A DNA stretch of 64,000 bases from the NCBI GenBank assembly GCA_944472155.2, contig OX235279.1:61663564-61727563 (forward strand), written 5' to 3'. Below are positions 24,087-32,830 of the stretch, one piece after another (position 1 is the stretch's first letter; the number at the start of each line of letters is the position of its first letter). The notes under the pieces were generated by a model. That model saw nothing but the letters and a program-made list of their open reading frames with translations, was not told where the DNA came from and searched no databases. This stretch comes from Trichobilharzia szidati. Its lineage: Eukaryota > Platyhelminthes > Trematoda > Strigeidida > Schistosomatidae. Both the position numbers and the translations under genes were made by a program.

Positions 24087-24284
24087 TTCAGTGAAGAGTC
24101 TCTTTTCGGCGAATTCATTCACTTAGCTGTACAGTCGCAAATATATACAATTAATTGTGTGTGTGTGTGTGTGTACATTAGGTTTGTCAAAATCAAAATC
24201 AAAATAACAGTTAGTGTGGGTTGTTGATTACATCATCAAAATAATAAAGAAATTAAAATGTGTGATTAATAATCAAAGTTGTAA
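24086..24284 (+). repeat. Terminal repeat of a Penelope-like element (5' side), with (GT)n
   Basis: Homologous to 14631-14900 (ctcttttcggcgaattcattc..agctgtaca..cgcaaat), followed by a GT microsatellite at 24156-24174 and a less conserved part. It sits immediately 5' of the + strand PLE coding remnant. Relative to the element it is inverted with respect to the 3'-side repeat next to the 15-kb copy. Confidence 0.5.
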
Positions 24285-25108
24285 CTAAGAAAGCTAAAAA
24301 CTGATCAAGTTATCTCTGAAAATGTCTTCGAGAGCATTCGACCTACAGGTTCAATAATACCCCGACTATACGGATTGCCAAAAACTCATAAACAGGGTCT
24401 TCCACTGCGCCCTATTTTGGACATGTCGGGATCTCCGTATCATCCAATAGCGAAATGGCTAGCAGAACTCCTACAACCTGTTAGAGAACGAATTTCAAAA
24501 CATTCTCTTCAAGATACTTTTGAATTCATCGATTGTATCAAAGATGTTAAGGTGGGAGACAAACGTATGATTTCACTCGACGTCGAGTCTCTCTTTACAA
24601 ACGTCCCTATCACTGAGACGATTTGTTTTCTATGCAAATACTTGGAAGAAAACAACCTGAATATTGGAATACCTACCACCAAGCTAAAAGAACTCCTACT
24701 CAGATGTACCCTAAATGTCCAGTTCACATTCAATGGGAACCTCTATAGACAACAAGATGGCGTGGCGATGGGATCACCTTTGGGTCCGGTGCTGGCTGAT
24801 ATTTTCATGGCAAGTTTGGAAAACGGTCCGCTGAAAGCAATCATCGAAAAATTCTTCTTATACAAAAGGTATGTTGATGATACTTTCGTCATCTGCGATA
24901 ACAATTGTTCTTCAAGTTTTCAATAGTTGCCACGCCTCCATCAAATTTACAATCGAAGTAGAAACCAAAGAGACGATCTCCTTTCTGGACGTTTGTTTAA
25001 GTAAGAAAACCGATGGTACCTTGAACAGATCAGTACACAGAAAACCTACATGGAACGGTCAGTTGACAAACTTCTACAGTTGGGTACCAATTAGTCGCAA
25101 GCGATATT
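24285..25108 (+). pseudogene. Penelope-like element reverse transcriptase, frameshifted and 3'-truncated
   Basis: The first frame (to TAG at 24924-24926) covers the RT core. It has PRLYGLPKTHKQGLPLRPIL, then SLDVESLFTNVPI (motif A, FTNVP type), QQDGVAMGSPLGPVLADIFM (motif B) and KRYVDDTFVICD (motif C, YVDD). After motif C a short stretch is lost and the frame shifts. The second frame reads FNSCHASIKFTIE, ISFLDV and HRKPTWNGQLTNFYSWVP before similarity stops near 25085. The linker and the GIY-YIG nuclease are absent. The catalytic aspartates remain, but the copy cannot encode a whole protein. It is the same family as 15059-15990. Confidence 0.85.
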
Positions 25109-25110
25109 GA

Positions 25111-25693
25111 AATTATAGACACTGTACATGACTTTTGTTTAAACGATTCATGTTGGAATATAGATAACCTCCGGGTACAATCTAAAATACAGTATACTGT
25201 TGGTCGTTCCGTCTTCTCAGCGGTCTATGCTGTCTTCTTACTTCACTCATAAACTTTTTGTATACTTTGGATTTTTGCAGGAACCTCTTATCCTCAATCG
25301 AAGACTATTTTACAATAGGTACACAGCTTCTACCAGTAGACACGACTCCAGCAGTGAACGCTTCTGTGGATTATATTATTAATTTGTAGCCGTGAACTTT
25401 ATCTTTATGTTCAAGCAACCGTTTAATTAATATAACTCATTACTGTACTTTTGATAGTATATTGTTACACTATCATCACACTGACTTGGATTTTTATTCG
25501 CATACTTGTTGCGATTTTGGGCTCGCTGGACAGTCATCTACAAAGCGATATAGCATGAAAAGTATTTCTAAATTAGTGAACAAAATAAATCATTCTGACA
25601 TCAGCAGAAAACCACAATATCGTCGCACGAAGGGTTAGGATAGGTGTGAGGATAAACGCTATCGCGTTTTAAATTTACCTCGCGTCTGGTTTC
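25111..25693. other. Flank between PLE relic and gypsy LTR
   Basis: No gene or repeat recognised. The sequence ends at the TG start of the left LTR. Confidence 0.4.
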
Positions 25694-26188
25694 TGGTATA
25701 CGGAGTATGCTTCGCAAACATTTCAGCGACTGGCTTTCAAAAAGTCTCCTTGCAGCTTGCTGGCAACCTGTACTCAATTGTAAGTTTTCCGATCAGCTGT
25801 TTTGCAGCACCTATTTTGTTGCAGGAACCTAAGAATATGGTTGATATTGAGTTGGGTGTACCGTCTCCATTCACAAATATACTGCTAATTGAAACGGTTA
25901 GCTACATACGTTAGCAAGAAAGTGTAATTGTAACAAGTAAAGCGGCAGGCACACAGATAATGAAAACAGAACACGAGATATGCAGAGAACGTTTGTTCCA
26001 CGAGAATCAGTTTTAAAAAGTGCGGGGGTTTAGTCTTCGAGTCTAACTGTCTTTCTTGCCTTTGCTAGGGTTTAAATCCTGCAATTGTTGTACCTCTTGA
26101 TTCAGACAGTTGAGTCCCGAGTATCTTCTTGCAATTAGAGAAAATAAAACATTGATTAGTGCTTATTATATAGGTTTTGTTCGTCACA
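25694..26188 (-). repeat. Gypsy 3' LTR
   Basis: On the minus strand it begins TGTGACGAAC right after the polypurine tract and ends ...CCGTATACCA, so it has TG...CA ends and is 495 bp long. It is matched by 31219-31700. The 3' LTR is the complete copy, with 13 more bases at its start than the 5' LTR. Confidence 0.9.
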
Positions 26189-26203
26189 CTGCCCTCCTCC
26201 TCT
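26189..26203 (-). promoter_or_regulatory. Polypurine tract of the gypsy element
   Basis: The minus strand reads AGAGGAGGAGGGCAG directly before the TGTGACG start of the 3' LTR. This is the plus-strand primer site expected at this place in LTR retrotransposons. Confidence 0.8.
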
Positions 26204-26216
26204 GGAGGCAGTGTCC

Positions 26217-27410
26217 TCAGTGCGGAATTGCAAAACCGGGTAGCCTGCACCCCCGCAGCTGTAACCTCACATAGATAGTTGGCGGCTTGCTGAAGAGAAG
26301 AATATTATTGGAGGAAAAGGTGCGGTGCTGCTTAAGTTGATTGCATTGGGCAGGAATAACATCGGCATTCGGCTGTACAAGGTTTTTCAGAAAGTAAGTT
26401 GCGGAGGGGCATGTCCACACAATCTCGAAGGGCCCCTGCCTTGGGGAATAAAATTTTGAGCCTGGTTCATGGTCCACGAAGGAAACGATGATACACATTC
26501 TTCTGATGATAGCTTGACGACTATTGTTGAGTGTGCGCCATTTCATAGGCGGTGGCCAAACGGTTACGTGATTGCCAGACACAAGCAGCATAGTCGACTT
26601 TTCCGAAGGGTAAGGGGGGTACTTCAGCTTCAATGGGGAGACGTATTTCTTGACCGTACAACAGTAACACAGGAGAGAAACCCACGAAGGAAGGGACGGA
26701 AGTGATAGGTAAGGATGCATTGAAGTAGTGTATCGCCCCAGGCGTCAGTTGACAAGCGGTTAAGGAAAGCTCCTAGTATATTCTTGATTACTCCATTAAT
26801 TCCAGCAAACCATCTCCTTATAGGTGATAGGCAGTCTTACGTGTCTTCCGAATACCAAATACGTTGCAGCTGTGATGAAAGCAGCACCATGATCGGAATG
26901 CAATGATTGGATGGCACCAAAGCGAGTAATCCAGTTGTCGATGAATGCCCTTACCACGCTATTTGAATCTTGTTATTGCAACGGTACCACCTCACACCAT
27001 TTCGTGAAATAATCAGCCATGCCTGTAAACTGGCGTCCCTCATGTAAAAGATGAGAATATACTATTGTTATTATTATTATCACTAGAAGATTTCGTTTAC
27101 ATCATTTTCAGATTAGAAGTGGTCCCATAATACCAATTCCGAAACGCCGATTCGCCGCTCCGGTTGGCATGCGTATAACGGGCGCTCTGGGCGTTTGTAT
27201 AGGCTACTGGTTCCGGGTTCAGAGGTCACAGTTTCGGAAAAACTCGACCACATCCCAATGAAGCAACGGCTCCCAGATACACTGACGGATGGCGTGTTTC
27301 GCCTTGTGTCGACCAGCGTGCCCAAGTTGGTGGTATACCTGACTGATGAGCTCCTGCACTTTGACGCCCGGAACTAGGAGGCGTGGGTGGGAATTCGGTT
27401 CCACTATGTG
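26217..27410 (-). pseudogene. Gypsy integrase, frameshifted
   Basis: The N-terminal zinc-binding region appears as VYHQLGHAGRHKAKHAIRQC near 27340-27250. The catalytic core follows in other frames: a MADYFTKWCEVVPLQ block at about 27020-26980, then a FGAIQSLHSDHGAAF block carrying the second Asp near 26900. The C-terminal part gives PRQGPFEIVWTCPSATYFLK at about 26440-26390. Several frame changes and stops lie between these blocks, so no functional integrase is encoded. Confidence 0.75.
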
Positions 27411-27579
27411 GAGGACATCATTTATTAGTTGAAGCAGGTCCCCTTTACCGCAGATGCATCGCGTTGCTGCTGGTAGATCTCGTAATTCCTCATACGTCGG
27501 CTTACTGTTGCTATGCTGTTGTCATAACCAGACAGGTTTTATATCCGCGTCCGCCTCTTGCTGGGAGGGTCAGTCAGTA

Positions 27580-27990
27580 TCAGCTGCAGTACCGAGTAAT
27601 ACAGTTACTATGGTTTAGAATTAGGCAGGAGTGGGAGAACATCTGTGTTAGCATGCTGTTTTCCGGGATGGTATTCACAAGTGAAATCAAACTCCTGTGG
27701 ACATTCTTGCCAGCGGGCAAGTTGGCCCTCTGCATCACGAAACTTCTGGGACCACTGTAACGCTTTGTGGTCAGTTCGGACCCTAAATTTGAGCCCCAAT
27801 AAGTAATGGCGAAAATAAGTGAGCAAATGCATAAGAGCCAGCATCTCACAGCGAGTCGTAGAGTATCATGTTTCTCTCTTGTCCAGCATCCGACTAGCGT
27901 GTGCACCTGCCCGTCAGGCGTCATCTGTGACAGGACAGCTCCTACCGCCTGAGCACTGGCGTCAACATGCAGGATAAGGGGGCCATCTCC
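27580..27990 (-). pseudogene. Gypsy RNase H, frameshifted
   Basis: It begins with a VDASAQAVGAVLSQMTPDGQ block (27975-27915), the usual start of gypsy RNase H with its first Asp. It changes frame, then reads RTDHKALQW at about 27770 and LARWQECPQEFDFTCEYHPG to HANTDVLP at about 27640, matching the family LARW...EYxPGKxNxNADALSR ending. At least one frameshift separates the halves. Confidence 0.8.
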
Positions 27991-28228
27991 AGGCTATTTA
28001 TCCGGAAACGCTAAGACAGGGATAGAGGTTAAACATTTTTTCAGCGTACTGAGTGCCACCTGACACTGTTTATTGCGATCAAATTTCCGTCTCTTTTCCG
28101 CTGATTGATGAAGGAAATTGTGATCGAAATTCAGGTAGTATGGAGCGAACCCCATAAAAGTGCGTATATCTGCGGTCGATTTTAAGGTGGACCAGTTCAG
28201 ATCGCTTGCGCCTTGCTTCTCTCTGCGC

Positions 28229-28800
28229 TTACTCTTTGTAAAGTAATCTCGTGATTTGGGAGTGTGACAGACTTCTGCAGGAAATGACGTTTAGAGGCTT
28301 TGAGATTAATCTCACGGAAACTTTGGAATACTGCTTGGAGTGTGGCGTGGTTCTCTTAGAGCTACTGCCCAAACACGGTGGTGTCATCCAGGTAAATGAG
28401 GCATTGTTTAGGGACTGGCCCCACGAGCACTGTCTGCGTGAGCCGTTGAAGAGTAGCGAGGCATTAGAGAGGCCAGATGGCATAACTTCGAATTCATGCA
28501 GCTTCGTAGGCAGCTTAAGGTCGATCTTAGAGACGAATTTCTACTTTCCAATAGCCGGAAGGCAGGTTTGAAGTAAGGAAACACTTGAACCCACACAAGG
28601 CATCCGGTGTAACGTCTATGCAAGGTAAGTGGAAGGATTCTCGTTGCATGATTGCATTTAGGAGATGATGATCAACACACTGACGAGAGGAGACATCTTT
28701 CCCCCTAACGAGAACAATAAGGGATGCCCACGGTGAGGTAAATGGTTTTGTCATTCTTTCTGCAACATCGTGTACAACCATTTTGATGGCGGCATCCCCT
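28229..28800 (-). pseudogene. Gypsy reverse transcriptase, frameshifted
   Basis: Blocks in order: MTKPFTSPWASLIVLVRGKD, CVDHHLLNAI and FHLPCIDVTPDAL, SGYWKVE (28780-28530), then GLSNASLLFN (motif B), and in another frame CLIYLDDTTVFGQ at 28402-28357, the catalytic YLDD motif. The frame changes and a stop follow YLDD. Similarity to Ty3/gypsy RT is clear throughout. The enzyme is not encoded as one frame. Confidence 0.82.
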
Positions 28801-28972
28801 GTTTTGATCTCGTGTTGGACAAGTTAGCCCCGCAACGTCACTTTACTCTTGTGGCAACGCTAGATTGTCGACATGGTCTTTTGAGTTGAGGCGGGGATTG
28901 GCACTGATGTCCACCGTAGTGAAATGGGGTAGGATACAGGCATTAGCATACTGATTGCGAATAGCTGACACG

Positions 28973-29329
28973 CTAAGCGCGAAATTGTGTCCGAAATCGA
29001 ATTCGAAGACAACCTGGATCAATGAAAAAGTGTTGAGCCGTTAAAAAATCAACACCCACCATGACGTCCCATCGTGCTACATCACACACGGTAAAAGAAT
29101 GAGTGCAGGTGAACTCTTGTATGGTCATGGGAAGGGTTACGAAATCAGATACCTTGACATGGGCTCCGTTGGTGGCAGTTAACTGCAGTTGATTGGCGAG
29201 TGGTTTGGGGTTGGCCTCCAGTCGCCGAACGAACCCTGTGCGGACAACAGAGGACGAGGCGCCGGCATCAACCAGAAAAAATATGTCCACTCCATGAATT
29301 TTACCCTCAAGAATGAGTGGGGCTTTCAA
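28973..29329 (-). CDS. Gypsy aspartic protease domain
   Basis: A 118-residue open frame with IFFLVDAGASSSVV, the active-site motif (DAGA where retroviral-type proteases have DTGA/DSGA). A MVGVDFLTAQHFFID block follows, with the ILGxDFL-type second hydrophobic motif. It is the best preserved part of pol. It runs in the same frame as the gag end across the nested RTE if that insertion is ignored, apart from one TAG. Confidence 0.7.
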   Translation of the reverse strand: MKAPLILEGKIHGVDIFFLVDAGASSSVVRTGFVRRLEANPKPLANQLQLTATNGAHVKVSDFVTLPMTIQEFTCTHSFTVCDVARWDVMVGVDFLTAQHFFIDPGCLRIRFRTQFRA

Positions 29330-29353
29330 ACTCTAACTGAATAAGGATACATT

Positions 29354-30318
29354 GGGAAGTGTCTCTCAAAAGACTTCTAGATCGTCCGCCACCTGCAATG
29401 CGCCTAATAATACCAACAGTGGAAGCAGAACTACCGGTGGACATCAACTCTCTGACGAAAATAGAAAACCTGAAGGCAATAAAGATGCTAAAAACTGGAA
29501 AAGCAATGGGACTAGACGGAGTACCAGCAGAATCATCGAAAATGGACCCAGAGACATAAGGTGACTTGGTGACACCACTGCTGAAGAGGACACAGAAAGA
29601 GAGTAAGGTACCTGCGAATTGGAAGAAAGGCTACCTATTCGAGCTGCCAAAGAAAGGAGGCTTAAGTCAATGCAAGAACTAGCGTGGCGTTATGCTCCTG
29701 TCTATCCCAAACAAAATAGTAAGTCGCATCATCCTGGATACAATCAAACATGCCCTGGATGAAAATGTTCAACTGGAACAAGCTGGATTTAGGAAAAACA
29801 AGTCATGCATCGTTCAAATGGCAACCCTACGGATCATCATTGAACTGAGCTTGGAATGGCAGTCAGCTCTCTATCTCAACTTCATTGACTTTGAAAAGAC
29901 CTTCAACAGCGCCGATTGAAAGGTAATTCAGCAGCTACTTCGCTACTAAAGGGTGCCGCCAATAATTATAAATCTCGTTCAACGTTTGTATGACATTGTT
30001 GCATGCCGATTAATCCACAACAAGAAACTCACGGGATCCTTCGATGTGAAGACAGGAGTAAGACAAGGCTGCCTACTATCTTCAATGATTTTCCTGATTG
30101 CGGTAGACCGGATGATGCGACAAACAGCGGGAAATGAAGAGTCAGGCATAAAATGGGCCCACACAATACACTTGGAGGATCTGGATTTCGCTGACGATAT
30201 ATATCTGACTTCCCACTAACTGGAAGATATGCAAGTGAAATGCACCAAGTTAGCAGAAGAAGCATAAAGAAAGGAAGGATTTTGGGTGAATACACAGAAG
30301 ACAGAGGTGATGAACATT
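29354..30318 (+). mobile_element. RTE/SR2-like LINE fragment nested in the gypsy element
   Basis: On the opposite strand to the host element. Recognisable RT blocks in order: LLDRPPPAM, KMLKTGKAMGLDGVPAES, ANWKKGYLFELPKKGG, LLSIPNKIVSRIIL, LEQAGFRKNKSC, LYLNFIDFEKTFNSAD (motif A), FDVKTGVRQGCLLSSMIFLI (motif B) and LEDLDFADDIYLTS (motif C, FADD). Several frame changes and stops interrupt it. It lacks the endonuclease and the 3' part. The repeat ACATT lies at 29349-29353 and 30314-30318, a probable 5-bp target duplication. Named SR2/RTE by general likeness to schistosome SR2. Confidence 0.82.
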
Positions 30319-31218
30319 TCTTTGTTCAGCGGCTCCCAACGTGTGGCGAGTCATTCTGGCGGTTGGCGAAAGGATATGTCCAACACTCTCGAAGCGTCTG
30401 ACTACCTCGAGTGCCTCTGAGATGGATTTCACTTTGTTGCGGGATAGTTGAAACGAGCTCGTATGGTAGGAGGCCTTGTGCGAAGTGGGTACAAATAGCC
30501 TCACCACGACTCGCTCTGGAACGAGATGGAAAGATGTGGGACGCAATTTCAAGGAGTTAGTGAAGGTAGTCGGCAACCATCTCTTCCAATCCTTGATGGC
30601 GGCTTAGGAAGGAATGCAAATACGCAGAGGGGCTTGGGATTTTGCAAAGCCCTCATCTAATATGCGCCAGTTGTCGTTGAGTTTCTTGCATAAAAAGAAT
30701 CCCGAAGCAAGTGCACGATGAAAAACAGCATTACTGAATGCTATCATGGTCTGGATGTACTGACATTGAGGGCAGAGAGACCTGTTAGGAGACATTCCAT
30801 TTGGAACTTGCACAACTCGTAGACACTGTTAATGTCCAGAGGCGGCGGTCCTCGCACAGGAGGATTGTGTTGTGGTTGAAGGATATGTGATGGCTCTCTG
30901 GGCAAAGCATATTGCGAAAGGTACTTATGAGTCAGATTTCATGTTGAGACAGCTTAAAGCACCTCCGACACCAATTTTTAACAAGCAAAGCAGGGGCAAT
31001 AATATGGCATAGACCCTTTGTGAAGTGGAGCCACCTGCTTCACCTTGCCGGCATTTGCGCAGTTTCGTTGATTCGAGTTGGGCTAGTTGTCTAGGCAAAT
31101 GCAGCTGACCTTTATTGGGTGAATTTACACAAGAATTCTTGTTTGATATTGTTCCCAAATATGGACGTATAGTTTGTGTGGCAGGACGCCTAAACGTATG
31201 GTTCGTGCGATGATTATT
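30319..31218 (-). pseudogene. Gypsy gag region, decayed
   Basis: Between the 5' LTR and the nested LINE, on the minus strand, three ORF fragments (31302-30925, 30813-30604, 30576-30250) occupy the place of gag. The middle one holds CPQCQY, but I cannot read a convincing CCHC knuckle, so the gag identity rests on position and on the continuous frame toward the protease. No clear tRNA primer-binding site was recognised next to the LTR. Confidence 0.5.
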
Positions 31219-31700
31219 TGGTATACGGAGTATGCTTCGCAAACATTTCAGCGACTGGCTTTCAAAAAGTCTCCTTGCAGCTTGCTGGCAACCTGTACTC
31301 AATTGTAAGTTTTCCGATCAGCTGTTTTGCAGCACCTATTTTGTTGCAGGAACCTAAGAATATGGTTGATATTGAGTTGGGTGTACCGTCTCCATTCACA
31401 AATATACTGCTAATTGAAACGGTTAGCTACATACGTTAGCAAGAAAGTGTAATTGTAACAAGTAAAACGGCAGGCACACAGATAATGAAAACAGAACACG
31501 AGATATGCAGAGAACGTTTGTTCCACGAGAATCAGTTTTAAAAAGTGCGGGGGTTTAGTCTTCGAGTCTAACTGTCTTTCTTGCCTTTGCTAGGGTTTAA
31601 ATCCTGCAATTGTTGTATCTCTTGATTCAGACAGTTGAGTCCCGAGTATCTTCTTGCAATTAGAGAAAATAAAACATTGATTAGTGCTTATTATATAGGT
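31219..31700 (-). repeat. Gypsy 5' LTR, missing its first bases
   Basis: 482 bp matching 25694-26175 with two substitutions (an A/G at about 31467 and a T/C at about 31618). On the minus strand it lacks the TGTGACGAACAAA start present in the 3' LTR; the flank at 31701 onward is unrelated. It carries AATAAA-like and TATA-like stretches. Confidence 0.9.
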
Positions 31701-32229
31701 CTGTTTTGATTGAGGACTTAATGAAGTTCTGAATCTCAAATAATGATATTATATGACAGATACTGAAGTTTAACATGCCAATATTTGATGGCGAGCTCTA
31801 CAGAGAGATGCACATGTGGTGCCAATGGGCTTTCCACATCTTTCTTTTGAGAAAATGGCTTCGATCCGATATATTTTGTTGGGCTTGAATATACGTTATA
31901 GTTTCTTGGCTCTGGCATTTTGTCTTTTTGAAACGGTTCTGTGTCTTTTGCTTATCTCAGTACAGTGTGTCCCTTTGACTGCTGTAGATTTTCTGGACTC
32001 AATAAAAAGGGTTATATTGCTTTGTTTGTGGGATCCATGGTTTCTATCAGGGCAGTATTTTTACTGGGACCGAAAATCTCATATCATCTGGAAAAGATAC
32101 AAACATTCTGGAGGAAGCCCTGATGGGTGAGATAACGGAGGATTTAGAGAGTGGGTAAGCTAAACAAATAAAAGACAGTGATGGTGTGGGCTTCCGAATG
32201 TGACCACGGACAGGTTTTATACATCTGTA
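31701..32229. other. Unassigned sequence between gypsy and CR1 relics
   Basis: It contains an open frame of 104 codons on + (31816-32130), rich in hydrophobic residues and without known motifs. It may be flank or the worn 3' end of the CR1-like element to the right. Confidence 0.3.
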
Positions 32230-32830
32230 TTAACAGCCCGAGGAGTGAATACTCCTACGGTTGAGTGCCTTGCATAAGTGTAATTTACCTGTCAGCCGAA
32301 GCCCTAGATCACTTTCCGTCACAGTTTGAGGTAGATTGCCTCCAAATAAACCCTATAAGTATTTTTCTTCTTTTGGTGTATGGATAAACATCGTTCGACA
32401 CTCATTAATTTTGGAAGCCAATCTATTTTCCGTAGCTCAGCTCTCCAATCCGGTCAGGTTATCCTGTAGCTTAGTCGTGTTTCCCATTGCCCTTCACAGG
32501 TTTACATCATGTGCGCACAGAAGCTGCGTTATCTGTAAGGCCGTTTATATAGATCAAGAATGCTAGGGGCCTGGAATTATCGATTGTTACACCCTTATGG
32601 TAGCCCTTCCTTATACGAAGCCTACTGGTTTCACCGCAATACAGGACTCCGTATCCCCTAGGTATAGCCAAGTCTATGATACCGGTGGATCACAAACTCC
32701 AGATTTCAACTCTTTCCATGATGGGATTTTGTGGGACATCGAGTAAAATGCCTAGGCAGGGTCCACATATAGGACGTGGACTAAAATGTTCTGGCTCCAA
32801 ACTCCCAGCAAATTAATAACACGGGTCCCT
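32230..32830 (-). pseudogene. CR1-like LINE reverse transcriptase relic
   Basis: Reading the minus strand through many stops and shifts gives a VDPA.AFYSMSHK block (motif A region, in place of DFSKAFDSVPH), WLYLGDTESC, then RPLAFLIYINGLTDNAASVR (motif B end), CAHDVNL where FADD should be (motif C destroyed), LQDNLTGLE and ENRLASKINECRTMFIHTPK, and SDLGLRLTGKL (motif E area). This order is that of CR1-group LINEs. The copy is old and inactive. Minus-strand ORFs at 34166-34605 could be its upstream part, but I could not match them. Confidence 0.7.

Larger units (their letters stand above)
25694..31700 (-). mobile_element. Ty3/gypsy LTR retrotransposon with nested RTE insertion
   Basis: A complete-length but decayed element on the minus strand, about 6.0 kb. 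In sense order: 5' LTR 31700-31219, gag region, an RTE LINE fragment inserted on the opposite strand (29354-30318), protease, reverse transcriptase, RNase H, integrase, polypurine tract, 3' LTR 26188-25694. The domain order PR-RT-RH-IN is that of Ty3/gypsy elements. Over the 482 bp shared by both LTRs I count two differences, yet pol has many frameshifts and stops. No matching target duplication could be confirmed outside the LTRs, and the 5' LTR lacks its first bases. Confidence 0.9.
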
